DNA from: Pseudophaeobacter profundi
GTDB lineage: Bacteria; Pseudomonadota; Alphaproteobacteria; Rhodobacterales; Rhodobacteraceae
Length of the DNA stretch: 64,000 nt
Direction: 5' to 3'
Assembly (NCBI RefSeq): GCF_029697505.1
Contig: NZ_JARJEF010000001.1
Span: forward strand, 310,001-374,000
The first letter of the stretch is position 1, and each line of letters opens with the position of its first letter. Of the stretch, positions 1-9,025 are shown one piece after another. Below the pieces are notes generated by a model, which was not told where the DNA came from, ran no database searches, and was given only the letters and a program-made list of their open reading frames with translations. Both the position numbers and the translations under genes were made by a program.

Positions 1-1163
1 GTCCAGAAACCCGTCGGCTGAAAAGCCTCCAGATTGGCGCTTGGGTTTTCGACATAGCCGGGCGTGACGCCTGCGCCGGTTATCACCACATTGCCAACCA
101 CGCCAGCAGCGCAGGCGGTGCCCTGGTCATCCAGAATAGCAACAGATGTCCCAAAGGCCTGCCCCACGGTGCCGGGTTTGCGCACCGCAGGCGGCAAGGG
201 GTTGCTGGCGATCTGATGGCTTGCCTCGGTCATGCCATAGGCCTCGATCACCGGCGCCTCAAAATAGCCCTCCAGCCGGGCGATGACCGAGGGCGGCAGC
301 GGCGCCGAAGAAGAGCGGATAAAGCGCAGGGCATGATCCATCGGCGCGGCGCGCTGATCAAGATGATGCATCAGCGCCAGGTGCAGGGTCGGCACGGCCG
401 AAAACCAGGTGGGCCCATGCCGCAGCAGACAGTCGACAAAGCGCTCTGGCTGGAACCGCCCGGCCAGAACTACAGCGCCCCCCGCCACAAGCGCCGCCCC
501 CAAACAGGCCATCAGGCCATGGATGTGAAACAGCGGCATAGCACAGAGCGAAATATCCTCATCGTTCAACCGCAGCGACTCTGCGATATTGGCGCTGGAG
601 CTGGCAAGGTTTTCCTGGGACAGGGCCACCATCTTGGGGCGCGCCGTCGTGCCAGAGGTATGCAGGATCAGCCCCGGTGCATCAGCCGCCGAGAGCGCAG
701 GCAGATTGCCACCCACCGCCCCGATCTGGCTGACCTTTTGGGCTGCTGTGACCTGTGGCGCGGCTTGAAACACCTCATCCCCGAGGCGCAAGCTGGGCAG
801 GCCACAGCTGGCAACAGCCGCCTCGGCCGCCGCCGTTGCGCCCGCGCCAAGCAGCACCAGACCGGGCTGCAGATCCTTGAGGTAAAATAGAAATTCATCG
901 CGCGTATAGTCGGGGTTCAGCGGCGCTGCCACATGGCTCTGCAGGCAGGCCACAAAGGCAAGTGCCGCATGGCGCGGCTGGGGGGCAATGATGGCAATAC
1001 GGCTGCCTGCTGGCAGACCGGCAGCGGCAAGGCCCGCGCGCACCTGATCCATCGCCGCAAGGCAAGTGGTGCCGCTCAGCGGGCCAAGATCATTGCAAAT
1101 AAGGGCTGGCAGGTCGGCCCGCCGCATCAGCCCCGCCCGCAACTGGGCTCCAAAATGTATCAC
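1..1163 (-). CDS. AMP-dependent acyl-CoA synthetase/ligase (3' end outside window)
   Basis: This is an ANL-superfamily enzyme that would activate a carboxylic acid as acyl-AMP and transfer it to CoA. The frame is open from GTG at 1163, preceded by a GAGGGA ribosome-binding site, to the window edge, so the C-terminal lid domain is missing. The protein begins MIHFGAQLRAG. The AMP-binding P-loop reads HTSGTTARPKM on the complement of about 630-665. An AT-rich stretch at 1170-1225 could hold its own promoter. It lies 151 bp downstream of the SDR gene on the same strand, so it may be the last gene of the 1315-5298 cluster. The substrate is not visible from sequence. Confidence 0.85.
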   Translation of the reverse strand, partial: MIHFGAQLRAGLMRRADLPALICNDLGPLSGTTCLAAMDQVRAGLAAAGLPAGSRIAIIAPQPRHAALAFVACLQSHVAAPLNPDYTRDEFLFYLKDLQPGLVLLGAGATAAAEAAVASCGLPSLRLGDEVFQAAPQVTAAQKVSQIGAVGGNLPALSAADAPGLILHTSGTTARPKMVALSQENLASSSANIAESLRLNDEDISLCAMPLFHIHGLMACLGAALVAGGAVVLAGRFQPERFVDCLLRHGPTWFSAVPTLHLALMHHLDQRAAPMDHALRFIRSSSAPLPPSVIARLEGYFEAPVIEAYGMTEASHQIASNPLPPAVRKPGTVGQAFGTSVAILDDQGTACAAGVVGNVVITGAGVTPGYVENPSANLEAFQPTGFW

Positions 1164-1314
1164 GGGTGTCCCTCAAAAGTCCGGTACAATGCCAAATCAA
1201 TAGTCTAATTTAAACAAAAATGAGAAGTATTCTGCCCGTCCACATAAAGCAAGACGCAGCTCGCCTGCCGCAAAGAGCGCGCCGCCAGGGGGGGCGCCCC
1301 TCGCCTGTGGTTGG

Positions 1315-2130
1315 TCACCGCGCGATCCTGCCTGTCATCACCGCCGCAAAAATCCGGGGGAAAAACCGGTTGAGCAACGCCGAGAGGCGGGCGACACGGC
1401 CGACGGGGAGGAAATCGCGCCGCCGGTCCAGCCCTGTCAGGATATGCTGCGCCGCGCTTTCCGGGCTCATATAGTCCATCCCATCCGCTGCGGATCCGGG
1501 ACGGGCGATGCCACTATGGCCTGCCACTGCTGCCTGCGTCTGTGCATCTGCGACCTCTGGGCGGCCAAGGTTGGTGGCGATAAAGCTGGGCGCAGCAATC
1601 ACCACCCGCACGCCAAATGGCTTTTCCTCGCAGCGCAGGGATTTGAAAAACCCCTCTAGCGCGTGTTTGCTAGCGGCATAGGCGGTACGGTGGTACAGCG
1701 GGCAAAATCCCGCCACAGAGGAAATCGCCAGATGGGTGCCGCCCGCCCGCCGCAGATCCGCCTGTAGCGCCTGCGCCATATCAGTGGCGGCAAAATAGTT
1801 GATGTCGAACACCTTTCTGTGGGCCGCATCGCTGAGATCAGCGCTGGCACCAATCCAGGTGATGCCAGCATTATAGATCACCAGATCAATCGACGCCTGG
1901 GTGCTGCTAATCTCTTGGCACAGGCGACGCAGCTGCACCCGATCAGTCAGATCGCAGCCATAGGTCCGGCGGTTGGGCAATGGGGCCAGCGCCTGCAATT
2001 GCGGCCCCGGCAGGTCAATCAGCACCGTCGACCAGCCACGTGCCCGCAGGCCTGCGTCCAGTGCCAGACCCAGCCCGCCCGCGCCGCCCGTGATGACAGC
2101 AGTCTTTCCCGGCCCATCTGGCACGCTCAT
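1315..2130 (-). CDS. SDR family NAD(P)-dependent oxidoreductase
   Basis: This is a classical short-chain dehydrogenase of 271 aa that interconverts an alcohol and a ketone with NAD(P). The N-terminal Rossmann loop TGGAGGLG is at residues 14-21. A YNAG motif follows near residue 87, then a catalytic Ser in AISSVAG and the Tyr-x3-Lys pair in YAASK near residue 150. The start at 2130 is chosen because its ATG overlaps the TGA of the upstream epimerase (ATGA). An ATG 21 nt further upstream would only add a basic tail inside the neighbour. The long C-terminal part after the active site resembles membrane-associated or retinol/steroid-type SDRs. That is family resemblance only, and the substrate is unknown. 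Confidence 0.88.
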   Translation of the reverse strand: MSVPDGPGKTAVITGGAGGLGLALDAGLRARGWSTVLIDLPGPQLQALAPLPNRRTYGCDLTDRVQLRRLCQEISSTQASIDLVIYNAGITWIGASADLSDAAHRKVFDINYFAATDMAQALQADLRRAGGTHLAISSVAGFCPLYHRTAYAASKHALEGFFKSLRCEEKPFGVRVVIAAPSFIATNLGRPEVADAQTQAAVAGHSGIARPGSAADGMDYMSPESAAQHILTGLDRRRDFLPVGRVARLSALLNRFFPRIFAAVMTGRIAR

Positions 2131-3056
2131 AGCCCGGCGGCCTTTTGCCACAGCGCAAAAACCTCGGCGCTCGTCAGCTCTGGCACATAGCCAAAATCCC
2201 GCTTCAGCTTGGTATTGTCCAGCACCGGCCGGTATTGCAAAAAGCGCACCTGCGCCGGGCCATAGCGCGACAGGCCCAACGGGTGCGCAATCGCCAGCGC
2301 CAGTTTCACCCCCCAGGCCGGCAAGCGCAGAACCGGCTTGTTCAACGCCCGCGCCAGATCGGAAACGCCCAGGCTTCCATCGCCAGCGACGTTGAAGATC
2401 CCCTGCGGGGCAGCTTTGATCGCGCGCTTCAGGACCCGGGCCAGGTCCTGTGTCCAGATGAAGACAAAGGGGCTCTCGCTGCGAAAAAGCGCCAACAGGC
2501 GCGGTTTGTGAAACAGCGCGGTGATCTGGTTTTCCATCCCCGCGCCCAGCACTGTTCCCACCCGCAGCACCACCTGCTCCAGCTCTGGGGATTCGGTGCG
2601 GGCCTTGGCCAGCATCTCTTCGACCTGGCGCTTGTGGTCGGCATAGGCGAATTCCGCATTGCCGCGCAGCGCGTCGCTTTCGACCAGGGGCATCGGGTTG
2701 TCGGCGTGATAGCCATAGGCCGCCCCCGAAGACGTCACCACCAGGCGCTTGACCCGGTGGAAGAGACAGGCATTCAGCACATTGCGCGTGCCCTCGACAT
2801 CCACCGAATAGGCAAAGGCGCGGCTGGTTGGCGTCACAATCGAGGCCAGGTGAATCACCACATCCGGCTTTTCATCCCCCATAACCAGGCCCGGTGCTCC
2901 GGCGCGGACATCCATGGGTACAAAACGCATGCCCGCTGGGAGGTTTGCGGGACGGTACAGGTCCGTTGCGACCACCTCATAGGGGCTTGCGGCCAGTTCC
3001 TGCAACAGGGCCGAGCCCACATCCCCGGCGGCGCCGGTAATCAAAATCTTGGTCAT
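2127..3056 (-). CDS. NAD-dependent epimerase/dehydratase family protein (extended SDR)
   Basis: This 309 aa extended SDR starts MTKILITGAAGDVGS with the glycine-rich NAD motif TGAAGDVG. The catalytic elements are the Ser/Thr stretch VVTSSGAAYG and the Tyr-x3-Lys motif YADHK. Families of this type include sugar-nucleotide epimerases, 3-beta-hydroxysteroid dehydrogenases and related oxidoreductases. Nothing here points to a nucleotide sugar. The start at 3056 forms an ATGA overlap with the transporter upstream; the upstream in-frame ATG at 3125 lies well inside that gene. Both ends overlap neighbours by 4 bp, so translation is probably coupled across the operon. Confidence 0.85.
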   Translation of the reverse strand: MTKILITGAAGDVGSALLQELAASPYEVVATDLYRPANLPAGMRFVPMDVRAGAPGLVMGDEKPDVVIHLASIVTPTSRAFAYSVDVEGTRNVLNACLFHRVKRLVVTSSGAAYGYHADNPMPLVESDALRGNAEFAYADHKRQVEEMLAKARTESPELEQVVLRVGTVLGAGMENQITALFHKPRLLALFRSESPFVFIWTQDLARVLKRAIKAAPQGIFNVAGDGSLGVSDLARALNKPVLRLPAWGVKLALAIAHPLGLSRYGPAQVRFLQYRPVLDNTKLKRDFGYVPELTSAEVFALWQKAAGL

Positions 3057-3955
3057 AGCTGCGCCTCTGTTCGGGATATGACATGGGCCAGGCATAGGCC
3101 AGAGACAGCATGCCAGATCCCCCAAAGGGCCGCCACCACGGCCATGCCACCCAGCCCGTTGAAAAAGCCAAAGATCAACACCAGCCCCAGGCCCGAATTC
3201 TGGATGCCGGTTTCAATGGTGATCGCGCGCCGATCATAGGACGACAGCCCGGCCAGCCGCGCTGCGCCATAGCCCGTCGCCAGAGCAAGGGCATTATGCA
3301 CCACAACCAGGGCACCGACATATTGCGCATAGTCCAGAAAAAACCCCCAGTTTGCCGCCAGCGCCAGCACCACAAAGGCCAGAAAAATCAGCATCGACAG
3401 GTTCTGCAGCAGGTGCCTGACCCGGTTGGCCAGGACAGGACGGCGATTGTTCAGCACGATGCCCAGCACCAGCGGCAGGATCAACATCAAAGAGACGGTG
3501 ACACCCACCTGCACCGGATCAATATGCACCCGCTGCAAGATCGCCTGCGCCGGGGCATATAGCTGCCCCCAAAAGGCAATGTTCAGCGGCGTGATCACAA
3601 TGGCCCCAACCGTGGCAAAGGCCGTCAGCGACACCGACAGCGCCGCATTGCCCCCGGCCCTGTGGGTGATGAAATTAGAGATGTTACCCCCCGGACAGGC
3701 CGCCACCAGGATCAACCCCAGCGCAATAGACGCCTGCGGCTGCAACGCAAGGATAAGCAGATAGGTCAGGCCCGGCAGCAGGAGAAACTGCGCAATCAAC
3801 CCGGTCAGGACCGGCTTTGGTGCCCGCAGCAGGCGGTGAAAATCACTGGTTTTCAGATCCAGGGCGATCGAGAACATGACAATCGCCAGAATGGCATTCA
3901 TCAGCAGCAGGCTAGAGGCGCTGAAATTCAATACAACGGCGTCAAGATCCTTCAT
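3053..3955 (-). CDS. Bile acid:sodium symporter (BASS) family transporter
   Basis: This is a 300 aa integral membrane protein with about nine hydrophobic segments. It carries the BASS/arsenite-permease fold signature around VAACPGGNISN (near residue 85), which is the crossover region that binds sodium and substrate. BASS proteins move organic anions such as bile acids, pantoate or keto acids with Na+. The gene lies between the FMO and the epimerase, with ATGA overlaps on both sides. It probably imports or exports a substrate of the same pathway. The exact substrate cannot be read from the sequence. Confidence 0.87.
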   Translation of the reverse strand: MKDLDAVVLNFSASSLLLMNAILAIVMFSIALDLKTSDFHRLLRAPKPVLTGLIAQFLLLPGLTYLLILALQPQASIALGLILVAACPGGNISNFITHRAGGNAALSVSLTAFATVGAIVITPLNIAFWGQLYAPAQAILQRVHIDPVQVGVTVSLMLILPLVLGIVLNNRRPVLANRVRHLLQNLSMLIFLAFVVLALAANWGFFLDYAQYVGALVVVHNALALATGYGAARLAGLSSYDRRAITIETGIQNSGLGLVLIFGFFNGLGGMAVVAALWGIWHAVSGLCLAHVISRTEAQL

Positions 3956-5298
3956 GTGCCCCCCTGCGTCAACGCCGAGATCCAGCCGGTGACGGATTTG
4001 CGGTAGGTCGCCTTGTCGACGTAATAGGCCATCCGGGCAAGCTTGAGATACTGCATACCGCCTGTTGCCCGCGCAAAATCGGTGGCTTTGGTGGCCTGCA
4101 ACCGCTGCGCCGCAGGTGCCTTATCGCCAATCCCGGTGATGTAGCGCGCCACCATCTCGGCCTGTTCATGGCGCCCCTGCCACCCCAGCCCCGAGGCCTC
4201 GACCATGCCCAGCACAAACAGGTCATCGCGTTCTGGGTGCATGCAGTTGAGATAGAGATGCGGTGCCGCCCCCTGCCAGTTCAGCAGCTCCCTGTCGATA
4301 AAGGGATAGTGCAGCAAATATCCGGTGGCCGTCAGGATCATGTCATAGTCCCCCTGGCTGCCATCGGTGAAATAGACGGTCTTGCCGCTGATCCGATCAA
4401 TATCGGGGCGCACCGTCAGATCGCCATGACCGGCATGAAACAGGATCAGCGAATTCACCACTGGGTGGCTCTCGTAGAGGGCATAATCGGGCTTGGGGAA
4501 GCCGTATTTCTGCGCATCCCCCACAAACCATTTCAGGATCATTCCATCCACCCGACGTTTGAGCCACATCGGCAGGCGAATGGCACCGCCAAGAGTATCG
4601 GCTGGCTTGCCAAAAACATACTTGGGCACAAAGTAATAGCCCCGCCGCATAGAGATATCGCAGCTTTTGCCATGGTGGATCGCATCGACAGCAATGTCGC
4701 AGCCGGAATTGCCTGCGCCGACGATCAGCACCCGTTTATCGGCAAACTGGCGCGGATCACGATACTGGGCAGAATGGATCTGTGTACCGCTGAAGTCGCC
4801 CTTGAACTGCACGGTATTGGGTTCGGCCAGGGTGCCATTGGCGATCAGAACACCGGCGAAAACATCGCTATGTTCTGCCCCAGTTCCATCGCGCCAGGTC
4901 AGGCGCCAGCCCGCCCCCGAAGCCCCAAGCGGAACACAGGACAGCACTTCGCAGGAAAACGCATAATGCTGATAGAGATCAAAATGCCGGGCGAAATCGC
5001 GGAAATATCGGCGCATTTCGCGGTGCGACGGGTATTCGGCCACTCCCTCATCCATCGGGAAATCGGCAAACTCTGTCATTGTCTTGGACGAAATCAGATG
5101 CGCGCTGTCATACATGGTAGAGCGCGGTGCCGTGATGTCCCACAGGCCACCCACATCTGAATGCAGTTCAAATCCCTGAAAGGGAATGCCTTGTTGCTTC
5201 AGCACCTTGGCCATGGCCAGCCCCATTGGCCCGGCTCCGATCAGCGCATATTTTGCTCTGACAGCGCTGTCCTGCGCTGCCTCTGGCCCTGCCGTCAT
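3952..5298 (-). CDS. Flavin-containing monooxygenase (class B, FMO type)
   Basis: This 448 aa enzyme has two dinucleotide-binding motifs: GAGPMG at residues 21-26 (FAD) and GAGNSG at 194-199 (NADPH). Between them is the class B fingerprint FxGxxxHxxxY, seen at residues 169-179 with Tyr in the last position. That form is typical of N/S-oxygenating FMOs, while Baeyer-Villiger enzymes usually have Trp there. It is the first gene of a four-gene operon and is divergent from a TetR regulator. Its stop overlaps the start of the BASS gene (ATGA). The substrate is unknown; the neighbours suggest a small hydrophobic acid or ketone. Confidence 0.88.
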   Translation of the reverse strand: MTAGPEAAQDSAVRAKYALIGAGPMGLAMAKVLKQQGIPFQGFELHSDVGGLWDITAPRSTMYDSAHLISSKTMTEFADFPMDEGVAEYPSHREMRRYFRDFARHFDLYQHYAFSCEVLSCVPLGASGAGWRLTWRDGTGAEHSDVFAGVLIANGTLAEPNTVQFKGDFSGTQIHSAQYRDPRQFADKRVLIVGAGNSGCDIAVDAIHHGKSCDISMRRGYYFVPKYVFGKPADTLGGAIRLPMWLKRRVDGMILKWFVGDAQKYGFPKPDYALYESHPVVNSLILFHAGHGDLTVRPDIDRISGKTVYFTDGSQGDYDMILTATGYLLHYPFIDRELLNWQGAAPHLYLNCMHPERDDLFVLGMVEASGLGWQGRHEQAEMVARYITGIGDKAPAAQRLQATKATDFARATGGMQYLKLARMAYYVDKATYRKSVTGWISALTQGGT

Positions 5299-5315
5299 TC
5301 ATCATCCTCCCAAAT

Positions 5316-5332
5316 GGTACCCGCTGGATACC
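5316..5332. promoter_or_regulatory. Imperfect palindrome, candidate TetR operator
   Basis: GGTACCC-GCT-GGATACC is an inverted repeat with 6 of 7 arm positions matching and a 3 nt spacer. It lies between the divergent FMO (start 5298) and TetR (start 5379) genes, in an 80 bp AT-rich gap. TetR-family regulators commonly bind palindromes of this size in such gaps. The assignment is positional inference. Confidence 0.45.
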
Positions 5333-5378
5333 TATTTAGATTGAACGACTGTTAAAAATAGGGCAAGGTAATTCTGAC

Positions 5379-6041
5379 ATGACAGAAAAAGTACCCGAAA
5401 ATCAGCGCAAACGCGCGCCAAGCCAGCGCTCTCTCGCCACCCGAGACCGAATATTTGATGCAGCCGAACAGCTCTTTGCAGACCGTGGCTTTGAAGGGGC
5501 GTCGATTCGTGACATCGCGCGCGCTGCCGGGGTGCAAGGGGCGCTGGTCAGCCATCACGGCGGCAGCAAAGCAGCGCTGTTTGCCACGGTGGTGGCCAGG
5601 CGTGCGGAAGAGCTGTCCAACCTCAGACTACAGGCGTTGGCAGCTGCAAAAGCACAGGCCCAATCAGACGCTGAGGTGGCATTGCCCCTGCGCCAGGTGC
5701 TGCACTGCTTCCTTGCGCCCTTCATCCACCAGATCCTGCATGGTGGTGCCCACTGGTCGGCTTATGGGCGCCTGATTGCGCATGTGTCGTCGGATCCACG
5801 CTGGCAACAGATCGCCCAGAACTGTTTTGACCCAACCGCCAGGGTATTCCTGGCAGAGATCGCAGAGACTTTACCCAAAGCGGATCCACAGAAAATCAGT
5901 GCCTGCTTTGTCTTTATGGTCTCTGCCATGCTGTCTCTGTGCACCTCACGCTGGCGCATCACCGACCTGTCCCAGGCCGAAACAGCCGAGGACCTGACCG
6001 AAGCGCTGCTCGACTTTTGCGAGGCGGGGTTTCGCGCCTAA
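5379..6041 (+). CDS. TetR/AcrR family transcriptional regulator
   Basis: This 220 aa protein has an N-terminal TetR DNA-binding domain at about residues 18-65. It contains RDRIFDAAEQLFADRGFEGAS followed by the recognition helix region IRDIARAAGV, and lacks the usual FPSK-type signature (VSHHGGSKAAL instead). The C-terminal half is helical and should form the ligand and dimer domain. It is divergent from the FMO operon, so it most likely represses that operon and itself through the gap at 5299-5378. A weak bulged hairpin directly follows its stop codon. Confidence 0.88.
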   Translation: MTEKVPENQRKRAPSQRSLATRDRIFDAAEQLFADRGFEGASIRDIARAAGVQGALVSHHGGSKAALFATVVARRAEELSNLRLQALAAAKAQAQSDAEVALPLRQVLHCFLAPFIHQILHGGAHWSAYGRLIAHVSSDPRWQQIAQNCFDPTARVFLAEIAETLPKADPQKISACFVFMVSAMLSLCTSRWRITDLSQAETAEDLTEALLDFCEAGFRA

Positions 6042-6147
6042 AGCGTTTCGCACCACATCCACCTTGGCGAACGCGGATTTGCAGTAAACGATTTCAAAGT
6101 GTTATGCGGTGCTTGATACCCCACGCAGACCGCAAAACGCTGCAGGA

Positions 6148-7107
6148 TCAGACCGCAGGCCCTGCGCCCCACCCCACCCCATGCGCCAAGAGCCTACGCT
6201 GTACCCGGCCGGGATAGTCCGAAATGATCGCATCAACGCCCTGGGCGATCATCCGATCGATATCCGCCACCTCGTTCACCGTCCAGACAGCGACAAGCAG
6301 CCCTAGCGCCTGCGCACGGCGCACATCCGCCGCAGTCACATCCAGATAATGGGGACACCACAGCGCCCCGCCCGCCTTGGCAACCAGATCAGGCGGGCTG
6401 ATCCCCGGAGCCGTCAAATCCGGGCAGTCCGGCATGGCACTGTCTTCATCGGCATCGACGGCATCGGCGACATTCTGCGGCAACTGGGTCAGGAAAGAGG
6501 TCGGAATTTCCGGCGCAAGCCGGGCGCATTCCGCCAAGAGCGACCAGTCAAAGCTATGCATCAAAGTCCGCTCTGCCAGGTCAAAGGCACGCACCTCTTG
6601 CACCACAGCGTCCACTACCCTGACGCGCGCTGCCGCGTCTTTCAGCTCGGCCGGGTCTGACTTGATCTCAAGCATCAGATGTACATCCTGATATCCCGGC
6701 TGGGCAACCCGCGCGCATAGATCGCGCAGACGCGGGATATGTGCGCCATACAGAAAGGCCTGATCCGGAAAGTGCTGGCCATAGTCACTGTTGCCATCCA
6801 GTCCCCCCACATCCAACTGGGCCAGATCTGCCCAGTCCAGATCCGCCACTTTGGGTTCATCACCACGCAGCCATTGCCCTGCCGCATCGCGCACAATAGA
6901 ACGCGTCAGCCGGTGATTATGGGTGATCACTGGCACAGTGTCGCGGGTGACCACCACGTCGAATTCCAACAGGCGCACGCCGCAGCTCAGGGTAAAGTCA
7001 AACCCCTCCATGGTGTTTTCCGGCATGACCCCGCGCGCGCCCCGGTGGCCCACCACGCGAATGATGCCCTCCTGACGCGAAAAAGCCGCAAGCTGGGGAT
7101 AGCGCAT
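6148..7107 (-). CDS. ugpQ: Glycerophosphodiester phosphodiesterase
   Basis: This 319 aa GDPD-family enzyme hydrolyses glycerophosphodiesters to glycerol-3-phosphate and an alcohol. The catalytic HRG motif is HRGARG at residues 21-26, the metal ligands are in EFD (48-50), and the general-acid His lies in ITHNH near residue 63. The C-terminal IISDYPG is typical of the barrel end. Its ATG shares one base with the ugpC stop (TGATG). The order ugpB-A-E-C-Q is the same as in E. coli, which supports the gene name. No signal peptide is seen, so it should act in the cytoplasm on imported diesters. Confidence 0.9.
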   Translation of the reverse strand: MRYPQLAAFSRQEGIIRVVGHRGARGVMPENTMEGFDFTLSCGVRLLEFDVVVTRDTVPVITHNHRLTRSIVRDAAGQWLRGDEPKVADLDWADLAQLDVGGLDGNSDYGQHFPDQAFLYGAHIPRLRDLCARVAQPGYQDVHLMLEIKSDPAELKDAAARVRVVDAVVQEVRAFDLAERTLMHSFDWSLLAECARLAPEIPTSFLTQLPQNVADAVDADEDSAMPDCPDLTAPGISPPDLVAKAGGALWCPHYLDVTAADVRRAQALGLLVAVWTVNEVADIDRMIAQGVDAIISDYPGRVQRRLLAHGVGWGAGPAV

Positions 7108-8162
7108 CAGGCCTCCAATCGCTTTTGAGTTTCAGGATCGAACAGATGCAGCAGCTCTGGCGTCACCGCAAAGCGGTGTACCGTGCCCATTTCGGCGCTG
7201 ACATGACCAGAGACCGAGGCAACCATGGCATGATCCGTGCCGCTCAGCGTGCCGTGCAGCAGGGTATTTGCCCCCAGCTGTTCGACCATCTCGACCTCAA
7301 TCGCAATCGGGCCGGCCGCATCCGGGATCAGGTGTTCCGGGCGCATACCCAACAAAACCTGCCCGCGCTGCGCCAGGCCCGCGACAAGTTTGATGCCCGA
7401 GGGCAGCAACAGGCCATCTTCTTCGGCGGTGGCGGGCAGGAAATTCATCGCCGGGCTGCCAATGAAGCCGGCCACAAAGACCGAAGCAGGACGATCATAG
7501 AGTTCAATCGGGGTGCCGAACTGTTCCACATAGCCGCCGTTCAGCACCATCAGGCGGTCACCCAGGGTCATCGCCTCGACTTGATCATGGGTCACATAGA
7601 TCGAGGTCACCCCCAGACGCTGCTGTAGCTTGCGGATTTCCAGCCGCATCTGCACCCGCAGTTTGGCATCCAGGTTTGACAGGGGTTCGTCAAACAGGAA
7701 CACCTGCGGGTCGCGCACAATCGCCCGCCCCATAGCCACCCGCTGGCGCTGACCGCCAGACAATTGCCGCGGCTTGCGGTCAAGGTATTGATGGATTTCC
7801 AGAATATCCGCCGCCTCTTCCACCCGTTTGTTGATTTCGGCCTTGGAAAGTTTGCGGATCTTCAGACCATAGGCCATGTTTTCCCGCACGCTCATATGCG
7901 GATAAAGCGCGTAGTTCTGGAACACCATGGCGATATCACGCGCGGATGGTTCCAGCTCATTCACCCGGCGCCCCGCAATGGCGATCTCGCCAGAGGTGAC
8001 GGTCTCCAGCCCCGCCACCATGCGCAGCAGGGTGGATTTACCGCAGCCCGAGGGGCCAACGATGACGATGAATTCGCCATCGTTGATCTCGCCCTCGACA
8101 TGGTGCAGCACTTCAGTGGGACCGTAGGATTTGGTCAGGTCGGTCAGTTTGATTTCAGCCAT
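7107..8162 (-). CDS. ugpC: sn-Glycerol-3-phosphate ABC transporter ATP-binding protein
   Basis: This 351 aa CUT1-type ABC ATPase has Walker [10 protein letters not shown] (residues 36-44), signature LSGGQ, Walker B VFLFDEP and a switch His in YVTHDQ. The C-terminal TOBE-like regulatory domain contains GMRPEHL, as in MalK/UgpC. It energises import of glycerol-3-phosphate and glycerophosphodiesters through UgpA/UgpE. It sits between ugpE and ugpQ in the canonical order. Confidence 0.93.
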   Translation of the reverse strand: MAEIKLTDLTKSYGPTEVLHHVEGEINDGEFIVIVGPSGCGKSTLLRMVAGLETVTSGEIAIAGRRVNELEPSARDIAMVFQNYALYPHMSVRENMAYGLKIRKLSKAEINKRVEEAADILEIHQYLDRKPRQLSGGQRQRVAMGRAIVRDPQVFLFDEPLSNLDAKLRVQMRLEIRKLQQRLGVTSIYVTHDQVEAMTLGDRLMVLNGGYVEQFGTPIELYDRPASVFVAGFIGSPAMNFLPATAEEDGLLLPSGIKLVAGLAQRGQVLLGMRPEHLIPDAAGPIAIEVEMVEQLGANTLLHGTLSGTDHAMVASVSGHVSAEMGTVHRFAVTPELLHLFDPETQKRLEA

Positions 8163-8173
8163 TGAGGGGCGTC

Positions 8174-9025
8174 CTATTTATCGGTTTCCGTCAAGCCCTG
8201 CACAAAGAGCTTTTGCATCGAGATGACGACAAAGATTGGCGGGATCATCGCCAAAAGCGCGGTCGTCATGATGATATTCCATTGTGGGCTTTGCTCGGCT
8301 GCCTCCAGCATCTGCTTGATCGACATGACGATGGTGGTCATCGAGGTATCGGTGGTGATCAGCAGCGGCCAAAGGTATTGGTTCCAGCCAAAGATGAAGA
8401 GGATCACAAACAGCGCCGCGATATTGGTGCGCGACAGCGGCAGCAGGATGTCAAAGAAGAACCGCATCGGCCCTGCCCCGTCAATACGGGCACTTTCCAG
8501 CATTTCATCCGGAACCGTCAGAAAGACCTGGCGGAACATGAATGTCGCGGTGGCCGAGGCAATCAGCGGGATCGATAGCCCCCAATAGCTGTTCAGCATT
8601 CCCAGATTGGCAACCACCTCGAAGGTCGGCAGGATCCGCACCTCTACCGGCAGCATCAGGGTGATGAAGATCATCCAGAAGCAGGTCATGCGGAAGGGAA
8701 AGCGGAAATAGACAATGGCAAAGGCCGAGAGCAGCGAAATGGCGATCTTGCCCAGCGAAATCATCATCGCCATGGCCAGGCTGTTGAACAGCATCAGCCA
8801 GACCGGTGCCCCTTCGGTGCCGCTGAGGCCAGAGCCAAACAGCGTCTGTTTCAGGTTGTCCCACAGGTGCGTCCCCGGCCAGAGCGGCAGCGGCACCTGG
8901 GTCATGCGTGCCGCATCATGGGTGGCGGCAACAAAGGTGATCCAGATCGGCAAGGCGATGGCGATCACCCCCAGCACCAGCATGAAATGGGTCAGGATCG
9001 CGGTGAGAGGTCGATTTTCAACCAT
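8174..9025 (-). CDS. ugpE: sn-Glycerol-3-phosphate ABC transporter permease
   Basis: This 283 aa inner-membrane permease has about six TM helices. The EAA coupling motif is visible as [22 protein letters not shown], which docks on the ATPase. It belongs to the MalG-type permeases. Its start shares one base with the ugpA stop (TGATG at 9023-9027), and 11 bp separate its stop from ugpC. Confidence 0.92.
   Translation of the reverse strand: MVENRPLTAILTHFMLVLGVIAIALPIWITFVAATHDAARMTQVPLPLWPGTHLWDNLKQTLFGSGLSGTEGAPVWLMLFNSLAMAMMISLGKIAISLLSAFAIVYFRFPFRMTCFWMIFITLMLPVEVRILPTFEVVANLGMLNSYWGLSIPLIASATATFMFRQVFLTVPDEMLESARIDGAGPMRFFFDILLPLSRTNIAALFVILFIFGWNQYLWPLLITTDTSMTTIVMSIKQMLEAAEQSPQWNIIMTTALLAMIPPIFVVISMQKLFVQGLTETDK

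Noticed and set aside
3952-5298. Baeyer-Villiger monooxygenase identity for the flavoprotein
   Set aside because: The fingerprint FxGxxxHxxx ends in Tyr, not Trp, so an FMO-type assignment is better supported.
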